Positions 11,575 to 22,375 of a DNA stretch of 64,000 bases are shown in pieces. This DNA is from Dama dama (lineage: Eukaryota; Chordata; Mammalia; Artiodactyla; Cervidae). Both the position numbers and the translations under genes were made by a program. The DNA lies in contig NC_083685.1 of assembly GCF_033118175.1 (NCBI RefSeq), positions 130,072,501 through 130,136,500 on the forward strand, given 5' to 3'. Below the pieces are notes generated by a model. That model was not told the DNA's origin. It saw nothing but the letters and a program-made list of their open reading frames with translations, and made no database searches. Positions within the stretch are counted from its first letter, which is position 1, and the number at the start of each line of letters is the position of its first letter.

Positions 11575-12370
11575 AAGTCTGTGACTTGGTGACCTCATCA
11601 TCAGTTCTGGATAATTCTCAGCAGTTATCTCTTCAAATTGGCCTCTGGGTCTTCTCTCTTCTTCTATAACTAATCAAACATATAGCGTTCTCCACCTTTC
11701 TTAAGCTCTTTTCTGTATTTTCCACTTTTTTTTTTTTACTCTGTATTAAAATTCTGGATAAATGCTTCAATCTCCCTATGAACTAATTCTTCTACTTTGC
11801 ATTATCTGCTTCTTCACACATCTGTTGAGCTTTTGGGTTTTTTTCTTGTTTTAATTTTTTGACCTCACCATGCAGCTCATGGGATCTTAGTTCCTTGAGC
11901 AGGGATCCAGCCTGGGCTTTCAGCAATAAAATCAGCAATAAAAGCGTAAGAGTCGTCACCCCTGGACCACCAGGGAATTCGCTACTGAGCTTTTAGTTCC
12001 AGCCATTATATATATTTTTTATTTTGAGACATGCCACTTGGTTCTTTTTCAGAACTGCAAGGTCATGCCTTTACTTGCCTGTGCCTGCAAATATTTTCCA
12101 AGCGTGTCATTTATTCCTCTAAATGCTGCGGATGTTTGTCTTACAAGCTGTATCTGGCTATTTGTGGGGCTGTTTCTGCTGGTATCATTCTGTTTCCTTG
12201 TTACCTTGGGTCTTGGTTATTGTTGATGGAATGCTGGTCCTTGTCTTTGAAAACCTTGGTGGGCATTCTTCAGGGCCTCTCAGGATGGTGGCCTTCTGAA
12301 GAGATTTGCCAGGACCCGAAAGTGTTTTACCACCTGGGGAACGCCTCGCACTGACCTGAAGGTGTGAACT
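11575..12370 (-). repeat. Ancient L1 5' region (antisense), split by a SINE
   Basis: CAGTTATCTCTTCAAATTGG, GCCACTTGGTTCTTTTTCAG and the CTGTTTCTGCTGGTATCATT stretch resemble the inverted 5' UTR/ORF1 part of old mammalian L1 elements. A CHR SINE interrupts it at 11825-11992. Family assignment is tentative. Confidence 0.5.
11825..11992 (-). repeat. CHR-type SINE
   Basis: Inverted copy: GATCTTAGTTCCTTGAGCAG, then CTGGACCACCAGGGAATTC at the head end. Confidence 0.8.
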
Positions 12371-12496
12371 CACTGGTGCGTCCGAGCTATGCGTGTCCAG
12401 GGTGCAGATCCGCCTTTATTTCCTTCACCTACAACTAATTATGTAAATATCCTCTCATATTTGTTTTGCTGTATTATTTTTTAAAAATTATTCATG

Positions 12497-12640
12497 CTGG
12501 GATTTCCCTGGTGGTCCAGTGGTTAAAACTCTGTGCTTCCAATTCAGGGTGCCTGGGTCTGATCCCACATGCCTCACAGCACAGTGAAAAAATAAAAATA
12601 AGTAATATAATAAGAACAATAAAATAATCTCTAAAATTAT
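12497..12640 (+). repeat. CHR-type SINE
   Basis: Head GGGATTTCCCTGGTGGTCCA, then TGATCCCACATGCCTCACAG and an A-rich tail. Confidence 0.85.
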
Positions 12641-13052
12641 CCATGCTATTTTGAAGTAATTTAGACAAGAAAAATGTAAATATGTGAGTATTCTAAAACT
12701 TTTGTTGTCAACCTTCATCAATATTCTATACACCACTGATGCATAGGAAACTTTTTTTGCATATAGACGAAATATTGATGATGGATGAGTAGATTGAAAG
12801 ATAAAGTAAAGATGGTTACTTTTGTAAAGATGGTAACCATAAATGTTATTATTGTGATTAAAATAGTAGATTTCATTGAACCTAGTATAAGAAAAATAAA
12901 AGGAAGTGAAATTGAAGGAATTGTTGGACTTCACATCTCTTTACCACAAGGAAACTCATTTCCTGAAATATACCTCTAAGGTTTTTTTTTTTTAAGTGCA
13001 GGTGTAAGTTTTAAAAATATTACGATATTAGAGACATTATGCCTTTTTAAAG
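12641..13052. other. No gene seen
   Basis: AT-rich sequence. A 148-aa frame on the - strand (12488-12934) is Asn/Tyr/Phe-rich, runs into the SINE and looks like chance. Confidence 0.5.
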
Positions 13053-13262
13053 GGGCTTCCCCGATGGCTCAGAAGGTAAAGAATCCACCTGCAATACAGG
13101 AGAAATAAGAAGCCGGTTCAATCCCTGGGTCGGGAAAGTCCCCTGGAGGAGAAAATGGCAACTCACTCCAGTCTTCTTGCCTGGGAAAGCCTAGGAACAG
13201 AGGAACCTGGCGGACTACAGTCCACGGGATTGCAAAGGGCCGGACACGACGGAGACGAACAC
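13053..13262 (+). repeat. Bov-tA SINE
   Basis: Starts GGGGCTTCCCCGATGGCTCA; contains AGAAATAAGAAGCCGGTTCA before the body; ends GGACACGACGGAGACGAACA. Confidence 0.92.
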
Positions 13263-13309
13263 CTCCTGCCTGTGATGGCTTTCCTTGGTTAGTAAAACTC
13301 CCTTTGTAT

Positions 13310-14425
13310 TCTGTTTTCAAGCTGTGTCTCCTAAGGTGGCTCTGTGCCCCTCGCAAGCTGTTTTCCTCTTCCCTTTGTAGGATGTTTGCATAGTTAGGAA
13401 GCGGTGGCTGTTGAAGGCTGGGTGCCTCTGTCCCACCTGATGTAAGGCGGTAACCTCTCGACTTCTTCCCACCACGCCTCACATCTGTTCGTTCGACACT
13501 TGGACCGTTTCCCGAGATGCAGGGCGTGGCCTGGAGCCTCCGTCCCCGAGTGAGGCCCCTCGTCCCTTCTTCTGGGCTCACTCCCTCACCCTGGACGGCC
13601 GTGCGATATCGTGATTTGCAGAAAATATACATGTTTGGCCCCTCAGATGACCAAAATATATTTCTCACGCATATGTGTCCGCCATCCACAATTCCCAGCT
13701 CGCCGCTGCCCCAGATCCTGAATGATAAGACAAATGGCAGCGGTTTTGTTGTAATGTTCGGCGTCTTGTCCTCGGTTCCTGCCAAACTTCCAGAGGCGTA
13801 AAAGTGGAACTGCTGTCTTGTTACTCATAGCAAGCCTCTTTCATGGAGACAGGCTTTATGTTAACAAGGTGACTTTTGGAAAGCACCTTAGGATGGGAGC
13901 TGGTTGCCAGGGGAACCAAGGGGCCCACTCCCTGATTTCTGGGGAGGGAGAAGGAAGTCCCATCACCCATGACCCGAGATTTAATCAACCATGCCTGTGT
14001 ATGGAGCCTCCATAAGAAGCCAAAAAGGGAGGAGGTTTGGGGGCTTCCAGGTGGCAGAGCCAGAACGCTTGCTTGTATCACTAGGCTCCAGCTGGCAGGA
14101 GGGCAGCCGCCCCTTTGCCTGGGGCCTCGCCCTGTGTATCTCTCGCTTCCCCAGCTGCTGACTCAGTCCTTTAACATCCTTTGTAATAAACCAGTAACCC
14201 AGGGAACCAGTGGGCTTCTAGCGTTCTGTGAACCGCTGTAGCAGATTAATGGAACCCCAGGAGGAGGATGTGGAGACCTCCGATTGACAGCTGGTTGGTC
14301 CGAAGCCCGGGTGATCAGCGGGGCTTGCAGTTGGCACCTGAAGTGGAGGACGGTCTTGGGACACGGAGCCCTTCCTCTGTGGAATCCCATGGACTCTCAG
14401 GCTGTCTCCAGGAAGGTACAGGCAG
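13310..14425 (+). repeat. LTR-like element (solo LTR candidate)
   Basis: A block of moderate GC with an AATAAA at 14184-14189 followed by CCAGTAACCCAGGGAACCAG, GTGAACCGCTGTAGCAGATT and GGAGACCTCCGATTGACAGC, a layout I associate with old mammalian endogenous retroviral LTRs. No coding region is attached. The left boundary is uncertain and I cannot name the family safely. A Tigger1 piece begins at its right end. Confidence 0.45.
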
Positions 14426-14576
14426 ACCACAGAGGTAATGCAGGTCCAATTCCAGATCACTACAATAAATCAATTATCACAGGAAAATGAGTCACACGGA
14501 TGTTTGGTTTCCCGTAAAAGGCTGTGTTTATACTGCAGTTTACTAGGGGTGCAATAGCATGATGTCTTTAAAAAAT
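14426..14576 (-). mobile_element. Tigger1-type DNA transposon end
   Basis: The sequence has the Tigger1 terminal pattern: CCACAGAGGTAATGCAGGTC, then a degraded CAATAAA..GAGTCACACGGATGTTTGG block, then GGTGCAATAGCATGATGTCT. A Bov-tA follows directly. Only the terminal part remains; no transposase. Confidence 0.75.
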
Positions 14577-14578
14577 TA

Positions 14579-14790
14579 TTGTTGTTGTTCAGTCGCTAAG
14601 TCATGTGCAACTCTTACAAACCCCATGGCCGGAAGCCCACCAGGCTCCTCTGTCCGTGGGATTCTCCAGGCAAGGACACTGGAGCTGGCTGCCATGTCCT
14701 CCTCCAGGGGATCTTCCCGACCCAGGGGCTGAACCCTGCATCTCATGCCTCCTGCACTGGCAGGCAGGTTCTTTACCACTAGCGCCGCCT
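14579..14790 (-). repeat. Bov-tA SINE
   Basis: Inverted copy beginning GTTGTTGTTCAGTCGCTAAG and ending GGTTCTTTACCACTAGCGCC. Confidence 0.92.
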
Positions 14791-14819
14791 TCTTGTTGAC
14801 TGTTTCAAATTATCCCCCA

Positions 14820-15405
14820 TCCCCGCTGCGGTGGTCCTTTTAAAACCTGTCAGGTTACACCACTCCATTCCCTTCCCCAGTGGACCCACCCCGCATCTTT
14901 AGAGAGGGAAAGCTGAAGCCTTTCCCGGGCTGACTGGCCCTTAGGCTGTGCCCGCATCCACACCCCGTTTCAACCCCGACCTGGTCCAGTTCTCTCCTCC
15001 GAGCTCTTCCTACAGAGACCCGCTGGCCTCCTTGCTAGTCCCCAGTCTCCCCAGGGTTTCCCTGCCTTGGGGTCTTCTATTCTGCCCTCCGCCTAACCAG
15101 CCCCATATCTTCAGGGCTTGCCTCTTCTCTTTCTTTAAACCTTTGCTCACACATCTCCCCAAAGTGACCTTCTCTGACCAAGCTCTTTGAATCCACCGCC
15201 CCTCAGCTCCATCCTTATTTATGTCTGTCCGCCCTAGCGTCTGTCACTTTCTAATACACAGGACGTCTACTCTTTCATTTGATTCACAGACTCTCTCCTC
15301 CTCTGCTGCCTCCCAAGGTAAGCTTCACGAGGGCAGAGATTTTTCTGGCTAAAGGAGCTCCTGGCACAACGCGTTTCATAAATGTTGGTTGAACTGACTT
15401 ATTTG
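14820..15405 (+). repeat. L2 (LINE-2) 3' region
   Basis: AAAGTGACCTTCTCTGACCA, AAGCTTCACGAGGGCAGAGA, CTCCTGGCACAACGCGTTTC and ATAAATGTTGGTTGAACTGA follow the L2 3' end order. Confidence 0.75.
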
Positions 15406-15992
15406 TTTTGTTCGTTTTATCTTGCTCATGACATTGAGGGAGAGAAATTCTTTGATGATGTTTCTTCTGCTCCTTCAATCCTTCTGACTCCATCTTCTCC
15501 AACAACCTCTGTATAGCTTGATGAAAGCCAGTCTCGTTCCTAGAAAACCTGTTCCAGGGGTGCAATAAACTTGCAGCCAACCAGTTCCAGCCTGTAATAA
15601 TCTTCTAAACAGGATTCCTTCCTTGTAAAGCAGTTTATCCAAACTATATCTTTCATCATTGTCAGCTCAGGTTTCTTTGTTCCGTGGAGTAGCATAGAAA
15701 TACCTTCTGGAATAAAATATCCTTCACTGTGCTTTGCAAAGTCTATCTATTTAGACGGTAAAGTGGCCTGGGAGGGAAAAGGTGGGGCAGCTGAAAGTTC
15801 AACTTCATTATTTTGATCCACTGATTTGCCATTTCTTCTTTTATTTCCCCCACATTATTAACGCGTCTTCAGCAAGTGGGTGACTTCTGCAAGTGGCAGA
15901 ACTGTGAGCAGTGAGGAAGGAGTACCCTGCAAAATCCACTTCGTATTTTTCCAGGTGCTGTCTTTCTTGAGCCTCTGCATCTCTAGGCATTT
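15406..15992. other. No gene seen
   Basis: Non-repeat-looking; a 98-aa frame on the - strand (15284-15580) begins here and runs into the L2 fragment. I see no support for it. Confidence 0.5.
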
Positions 15993-16197
15993 CTGTGTTG
16001 TTTGTTGATTTTAGTCACTAGGTCGTGCTGACTCTTTGCGGCCCAGTGGATCGCAGCTGGCCAGGCTCCTCTGTCCATGGGATTTCCCAGGCAAGAATCC
16101 TGGAGTGGGTTGCCATTTCCGCCTCCAGGGGAATCTCCTGGACCCAGGGATCGAAATCGCATCTCTTGCATCAGCAGGCAGATTCTTGCAGGCACTT
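15993..16197 (-). repeat. Bov-tA SINE
   Basis: Inverted, with an early TTGTTGATTTTAGTCACTAG end and a truncated head (TTGCATCAGCAGGCAGATTC). Confidence 0.9.
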
Positions 16198-16649
16198 CCA
16201 GGGCCCAGCAAAGCCAGTCTGCTGACCCTGGGCTGCGGTGAAGGAAGTCCAGCATTTACTGCAGGCCACCCAGAAAGGAGGACAGGCAGCTTCTGTTCAG
16301 AAGGCCCAAACTTTCGGATGGCTTTTGAAGAAGCCGGGTTTTCTTTAAAGGCACTGGAAAGTGCCGCTTGCAGGGTGCACGCCTTTCAGGTTGGCTGCTA
16401 GTGAGGTCACAGGGTGATGTTTCTGGAATCTTAATCATCACCCTTTGTGTCCCAACCAGTCTGGGGTCCGTGTGCCTGTGGGCGGCACACAGTCACATCC
16501 TCCACCTGGGGGGCTGGGGGTGTCGGCAGGAGCAGGGGGCAGGGAGGCACAGGAGGGGCGAGGCTTAGTACCTATGGAGCGACTCAAGGCGTCAGACTGT
16601 TACTCCTCCCCGAGGAGGAGCTCGGAGTCTATGTTATCAGGGAACCAGT
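16198..16649. other. No gene seen
   Basis: GC-moderate, G-rich around 16505-16560. No exon recognised; overlapping short frames are not supported. Confidence 0.5.
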
Positions 16650-16980
16650 TTTTTGTTTTTAATAGTTTTGCTTATTGCCGGCTGTGCCGGGCCTTCAGAG
16701 CTTTGCTGGGGCATTCTCCAGTGGGCGGGGACTGTCTCTGTTGCGGGGCGCGGGCTTCGCACGGGGCTGGCTTCTCTGGTTGGGGTGCACCGGCTCTAGG
16801 GCGTGCGGCCTGAGGGCTCAGGGGTCACGGTCCCCCGGCTCTAGAGCACAGGCTCAGTCACTGTGGCTCACCAGCCTAGTTGCTCTGTGACATATGGGGT
16901 CTTCCGGGACCAGGGATCGAACCCACGTCCCCAGTGTTGGCAGGGGGTTCTTGGCCAGCGCACCCCTGGGGACGTCCCAT
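16650..16980 (-). repeat. CHR-type SINE, long GC-rich form
   Basis: Same long form as at 5465-5788: TTGCCGGCTGTGCCGGGCCT, GC-rich middle, GGGATCGAACCCACGTCCCC and the inverted head at about 16940-16980. Confidence 0.8.
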
Positions 16981-17941
16981 CCCTGAACTGTTGTTTAAGC
17001 TGCCACGCCCTTTGCTCCCCGACTGCTTTTCCTTGTTTCTTCGTTCCCTTGCCTCCCTGATTACTAACTGCTCCAGTCTGCTCCTTGGAGGAGCTCAGAA
17101 GGCCTAGGAGACCAACAGCTCTTTCTGCAAACAAGAAGTGGGGTACCTGGGGGGGTTTGTACCCAGGAAGGCCCTGCAGGGTCTTGCTTGATTTTAATCC
17201 CCCTCTTTCTTTGCTACTCCTCAATCCTGAGGGGAACTAGGTGCAACAAGAAAAGGAATACAGTTTTGGATAAATAGGTTAATCATAAACTTGGCAGGGG
17301 AACTCTGTTTTAGGGGGACTCAGTCTCACTAAGATAAAAATAAACTGAAGCAGTTATCAGTTACGAAAATTCCCTAAGACTGTAGTTCAGGATAAAATCA
17401 AGGGCTATGCTGGTATCAGAAAACTTATTTTATCCCATCAGAGCAAATGTAATGAACTCACATTGCCTAATGACATGAATGGTATATTCATTTTAAAAAT
17501 ACAAATATTTCCTCTAACCTTAAGATTTCACTGACTTGATTATTGTTGTTGTTTTTGATTCACTCTATCTGCAAGGAGACATTCTCTGAAAAGAGGTACT
17601 CATCACCTGAAGTTCTCTTTTTAATTAAGTCAGGGTATTCCCCTGCCTTAAGGCCACATGATCAAAGAGATCACTTCAGTTACAGACTTGAACACTGATT
17701 TGGTAAATTAACGTGTGCCTGACATTTAATGCAACAGAAAACCAACCTGAGTGCTACAATATTTAAAAGAAAAGTCAAGTCATGTTCGGTTTTGATTCAT
17801 ATATGTAAAAACAAATCAGTTTGTTGCAGTGTTTCTTTAGCTACTGAAATGTAAACATAGCTAATCAACACAGCCTGAGGTAACATACTTTCACAAGTGG
17901 GAAAGTCCTGGAAATCCATTGATCTGCTTATTCAGATTGAC
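16981..17941. other. No gene seen
   Basis: AT-rich from 17230 on, with no exon and no repeat that I can name. Confidence 0.5.
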
Positions 17942-17944
17942 ATT

Positions 17945-18057
17945 GCCAAGATAGGCAGACCTCAGGGATAATGTGACCACTAAAATAAAGCGAATGTTAG
18001 AATAAAATGAGTCACATGGATGTTTTGGTTTTCCAGTACATATAAAAGTTATGTTTA
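17945..18057 (-). mobile_element. Tigger1-type transposon, outer end (left half of split element)
   Basis: Contains AAATAAAGCGAATGTTAGAA, GAGTCACATGGATGTTTTGG and TTTTCCAGTACATATAAAAG, which match the inverted Tigger1 terminal region. It ends at ATAAAAGTTATGTTTA (18042-18057), which recurs at 20351 with one change, where the element resumes. Confidence 0.8.
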
Positions 18058-18350
18058 TGAGGACCTTGGTGATTATGAAGTGTCAGTGCAGTTCATCTCT
18101 GGTTTAAAAAGAAACTGTTACACCCATGGCTGATTCATGTCAATGTATGGCAAAAACCACTACAATATTGTAAAGTAATTAACCTCCAATTAAAATAAAT
18201 AAACTGATTTTTTTAAAAAAGAAAGAAACTGTTGATAATGGTTATTCCTGTGAGGGGGTATATGGGGAATTTCTGTACCTTCCTGTCAATTTTGTTGTAA
18301 ACCTAAAACTACTTTTAAAAAAAAGTCTCAGAAAAAAATAAATAATATAC
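18058..18350 (+). repeat. Old L1 3' end inserted in Tigger1
   Basis: GAGGGGGTATATGGGGAATT, TGTTGTAAACCTAAAACTAC and an A-rich tail resemble an old L1M 3' terminus. It sits between two copies of a 16-bp duplication that now flank 18058-20350, and is itself split by a younger L1 tail at 18120-18221. Confidence 0.65.
18120..18221 (+). repeat. Ruminant L1 3' end, about 100 bp, with TSD
   Basis: CACCCATGGCTGATTCATGT, ATACAATATTG-type CTACAATATTGTAAAGTAAT and an A-rich tail are the 3' end of ruminant L1. A 12-bp duplication AAAGAAACTGTT flanks it (18108-18119 and 18222-18233), so it is a very short 5'-truncated insertion. Confidence 0.8.
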
Positions 18351-18424
18351 TCAGGGTAGATGTTTTTGACTCAAATTTTGTTTCACTTTTCTGTGTGTGT
18401 ATGTTTGTTGGATTTTGGCTTCCC

Positions 18425-19960
18425 CACCTAGAGCCAAACATCCTGGAATGTGAAGTCTAGTGGGCCTTAGAAAGCATCACTACTAACAAAGCTAGTGGAG
18501 GTGATGGAATTCCAGTTGAGCTCTTTCAAATCCTGAAAGATGATGCTGTGAAAGTGCTACACTCAATATGCCAGCAAATTTGGAAAACTCAGCAGTGGCC
18601 ACAGGACTGGAAAAGGTCAGTTTTCATTCCAGTCCCAAAGAAAGGCAATGCCAAAGAATGCTCAAACTACCACACAGTTCCACTTATCTCACACACTAGT
18701 AAAGTAATGCTCAAAATTCTCCAAGCCAGGCTTCAACAATATGTGAACCGTGAACTTTCAGATGTTCAAGCTTGATTTAGAAAAGGCAGAGGAACCAGAG
18801 ATCAAATTGCCAACATCCGCTGGATCATCGAAAAAGCAAGAGAGTTCCAGAAAAACATCTATTTCTGCTTTATTGACTATGCCAAAGCCTTTGACTGTGT
18901 GGATCACAATAAACTGTGGAAAATTCTGAAAGAGATGGGAATACCAGACCACCTGACCTGCCTCTTGAGAAACCTGTATGCAGGTCAGGAAACAACAGTT
19001 AGTACTGGACATGGACCAACAGACTGGTTCCAAATAGGAAAAGGAGTATGTCAAGGCTGTATATTGTCACCCTACTTATTTAACTTATATGCAGAGTACA
19101 TCATGAGAAACACTGGGCTGGAAGAAGCACAAGCTGGAATCAAGATTGCCGGGAGAAATATCAATAACCTCAGATATGCAGATGACACCACCCTTATGGC
19201 AGAAAGTGAAGAGGAACTAAAAAGCCTCTTGATGAAAGTGAAAGAGGAGAGTGAAAAAGTTGGCTTAAAGCTCAACATTCAGAAAACTAAGATCATGGCA
19301 TCTGGTCCCATCCCTTCATCAGAAATAGATGAGGCAACAGTGGAAACAGTGTCAGATTTTATTTTTTTGGGCTCCAAAATCACTGCAGATGGTGATTGCA
19401 GCCATGAAATTAAAAGACACTTACTCCTTGGAAGGAAAGTGATGACCAACCTAGATAGCATATTAAAAAGCAGAGACATTACTTTGCCAACAAATGTCTG
19501 TCTAGTCAAGGCTATGGTTTTTCCAGTGGTCACGTATGGATATGAGAGTTGGACTGTGAAGAAAGCTGAGCCCCAAAGAATTGATGCTTTTGAACCATGG
19601 TGTTGGAGAAGACTCTTGAGAGTCCCTTGGATTGCAAGGAGATCCAACCAGTGCATCCTGAAGGAGATCAGTCCTGGGTGTTCATTGTAAGGACTGATGC
19701 TGAAGCTGAAACTCCAATATTTTGGCCACCTCATGCGAAGACCTGACTCATTGGAAAAGACCCTGATGCTGGGAGGGATTGGGGGCAGGAGGAGAAGGGG
19801 ACGACAGAGGATGAGATGGTTGGATGGCATCACCGACTCGATGGACATGGGTTTGGGTGGACTCGTGGAGTTGGTGATGGACAGGGAGGCCTGGTGTGCT
19901 GCGATTCACGGGGTCGCAAAGAGTCGGACACGACTGAGCGACTGAACGGAACTGGTGGCT
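18425..19960 (+). mobile_element. BovB (RTE-type LINE), 5'-truncated
   Basis: About 1.5 kb of BovB, a retrotransposon known to have moved horizontally among vertebrates. One reading frame runs from about 18430 to 19945. It has the reverse transcriptase finger and palm region, including the catalytic YADD motif at about 19177-19188, and the C-terminal tail LMLKLKLQYFGHLMRR. The frame is broken by two nonsense changes: TGA at 18773-18775 and TAA at 19688-19690. There are no frameshifts. It ends in the GACACGACTGAGCGACTGAA tail shared with Bov-A SINEs. Confidence 0.93.
18548..19945 (+). pseudogene. BovB reverse transcriptase frame with two stops
   Basis: Frame-2 segments 18548-18775, 18899-19690 and 19697-19945 are all in the same register and belong to one ancestral ORF2. 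Seen: YADD, a GCILSPYLFN-type stretch before it and an LGSKIT stretch after it. Each break is a single-base nonsense change, probably GGA to TGA and GAA to TAA judging from the other BovB copies in this window. The endonuclease domain and 5' end are absent, so it is dead. Confidence 0.92.
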
Positions 19961-20259
19961 CAGTTGGTAAGGAATCCGCCTGCAATGCAGGAGACCCCGG
20001 TTCAATTCCTGGGTCAGGAAGACCTGCTGGAGAACGGATAGGCTACCCACTCCAGTATTCTTGGGCTTCCCTGGTGGCTCAGCTGGAAAAGAATCCACCT
20101 GTAATATGGAAGACCTGGGTTCTTTCCCTGGGTTGGGAAGATCCCTTGAAGAAGGGAAAGGCTACCCACTCCAGTATTCTGGCCTGAATGGTTTCATGGA
20201 CTATATCGTCAATGGAGTCGCAAAGAGTCGGACACAACTGAGTGATTTTTCACTTTCAC
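19946..20259 (+). repeat. Two tandem Bov-tA heads fused to the BovB tail
   Basis: Directly after the BovB tail come two tRNA-like heads (about 19950-20062 and 20062-20255), each with TGGCTCAG and a B-box-like site, and one final GCAAAGAGTCGGACACAACT end. The copy ends near a TTGTTGGATT at 20260-20269 that also occurs at 18405-18414, a possible target-site duplication for the whole BovB plus SINE block. Confidence 0.8.
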
Positions 20260-20350
20260 TTGTTGGATTGTGATGTTAAATGTATTTTTTACATCAAAAA
20301 TGTTTGCAGTTAAATTATAGTGGCAAGTAAAAGCACAAATTAATCTAAAA

Positions 20351-20605
20351 ATAAAAGCTATGTTTACACGATACTATTGTCTGTTAAGCGTGCAATAGCA
20401 TTACATCTTAAAAAAATAGATAATTTATCTAGATATGAGATGTAATGTAGATAACTTAATTTTAAATATTGCTGTTGGAAAAAATGGCACCAATCGACTC
20501 GATGGATGCTGAGTTGCCTCAAACCTTCCAATTTGTAAAGAAAAAAAAAAAAAAGCAATATCTGGGTAGCACAATAAAATGAGATCTGCCTGCCCGTATA
20601 ACAGT
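20351..20605 (-). mobile_element. Tigger1-type transposon, right half of split element
   Basis: Resumes at ATAAAAGCTATGTTTA, then TGCAATAGCATTACATCTTA, then jumps to the other Tigger1 end (TGGCACCAATCGACTCGATG, CAATTTGTAAAG, CAATATCTGGGTAGCACAAT). The transposase region is absent, so it is an internally deleted, non-autonomous copy. Confidence 0.8.
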
Positions 20606-21442
20606 AAGTAAACAGATATGATAACTTACTGTTGTGGGGAATAAGTGAAGGCTTTTGAGCCACAGAACTGTGTTTCTTGGACTTATTCTATGTCCATATT
20701 CCAAAACCATTCCCTCTGACTTGGAAAAGGCATTCCTTTGATCAAAGTAGTGACTAATCAGTCAGCAGCAGTGTCAGAGAAAGATTGTTTAGCTATTACA
20801 TGACCTAAAGGCTGGAGCACATCTGGTGAACAAGGAAAAAGGGTGTTGCAATCTCTCTTTGGAATAGAGATCTTCTGTCCTAGACGAATACATGCTTGGC
20901 TAAAAAAAAAAAAAAAAAATCACTGTGCTGGCAAGGGCACAGAGTTTCCCAACATAATGAGATTTTTCTCTTCAGGTCCATCCTGGGAAAATCAGAACTG
21001 TCGGAGGAGCTGCTGTGAAATCTTGTCTCTGTCCTTGCCATTCGGATTGGTTTTCCTTCCAGGACCAGGACGAGTTTTCGAGGCCACTGTCTGAATGTCA
21101 TATTGAACACTTTGGGTCTGTAGAAAAGCTGTTAAAATTGCTAATGGGGACTTGAGGACTTAGACTATAGAGGTTACATGAAACTGGGATTAATTCTAGA
21201 GAAGAGAAAAATGATTTTGAAGTCCTGGGTTAGTATTAATAATTCAGTAAATGCAGAGACCTTCTGAGTTCCATGTTTAGCTGGCAGAGATCATATAGCC
21301 CCTCTTTTTCTCAGGAATGAAGATCCAGTCCATGAACAAAGCTGTAGGCTCCACCTTCAGCACTTATCCAAAACTGACTTTTGTCACCACCTCCACACCA
21401 CTTTGATCCAAGCCACGGTCGTCATTCATTACTGTAACCATA
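20606..21442. other. No gene seen
   Basis: No exon or clear repeat besides an A-tract at about 20901-20919. Confidence 0.5.
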
Positions 21443-21690
21443 ATATTCCAATACTTTGGCCACCTGATGCGAAGAGCTGACTCATTGGAAAAGACCCTGG
21501 TGCTGGGAAAGATTGAGGGCAGGAGGAGAAGGGGACGACAGAGGATGAGATGGTTGGATGGCATCACCGACTCAGTGGACATGGGTTTGGGTGGACTCCG
21601 GGAGTTGGTGATGGACGGGGAGGCCTGGCACGCTGCAGTTCACGGGGTCGCAAAGAGTCGGACACGACTGAGCAACTGAACTGAACTGAA
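21443..21690 (+). repeat. BovB 3' end
   Basis: Starts within the CAATACTTTGGCCACCTGAT stretch and runs through AGGAGAAGGGGACGACAGAG to GACACGACTGAGCAACTGAA. The terminal frame is open over about 70 codons. Confidence 0.92.
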
Positions 21691-22246
21691 GCATAATATT
21701 ATAATGAAAAGTACTGGATTTCTCTATCAGGGAACATTAAATTATTATTTCTTGAGAACTTTGACTGTCTGTTTTCACTCTCTGTGTAAAACATGATCAG
21801 CAAAGGCATTAACAAATTTCCAGGCCCTTTTTTTTGTTTTAACCATAAACCATTTGATTTCAGAAATATTTATAAGAATATACTTAGACATATTTAACCT
21901 AGGCTAGGCTCTGCGCACTTCTGCTTTGAGAAATATTCCTGTGCAACTCTTCCTATTGTAACACATCAAACAAACTTAATGGAATTATTTCTAGCATCTG
22001 TTTTCATAAAGTAATAGACCTTTGTGCTTTTCCAGAGGCCCTGTAGGAAATGTCAAAGATAATTTTATTATAAAAGATAGCCTGAAATTTTTAAAAAAAA
22101 AAAATCTATATATTTCATATCCAGGTGTGGGAAGGCCGTTAAAAATGTTGTCAAAAGAAATTTGAGGATTTAATTAAGATAGAATAATGGGAGCCTGAGA
22201 AGCTATTTAATCAATGGGACAATATAACATTTAAAAATAAGCACGG
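21691..22246. other. No gene seen
   Basis: AT-rich, with no feature that I can support. Confidence 0.5.
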
Positions 22247-22375
22247 ATGGGAATTCCCTGGCCGTCCATTGGTTAGGACTCTGCGCTTTCTCTGCATGTC
22301 CCAGGTTCAATTCCTGGTTGGGGAACTAAGATCCTGCAAGGTAAAAAAAAGAAAAAAAAGAAAAGCAATAAAAAA
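22247..22375 (+). repeat. CHR-type SINE
   Basis: Head GGGAATTCCCTGGCCGTCCA, GGTTCAATTCC B box, then an (A/G)-rich tail with A-tracts. Confidence 0.85.

Noticed and set aside
13069..13785. 238-aa open frame on the - strand
   Set aside because: It crosses a Bov-tA SINE and the LTR-like block and has no domain. A mosaic chance frame.
18899..19690. 263-aa frame that looks like a gene
   Set aside because: It is the reverse transcriptase part of a BovB retrotransposon with stops on both sides in the same register, not a host gene.
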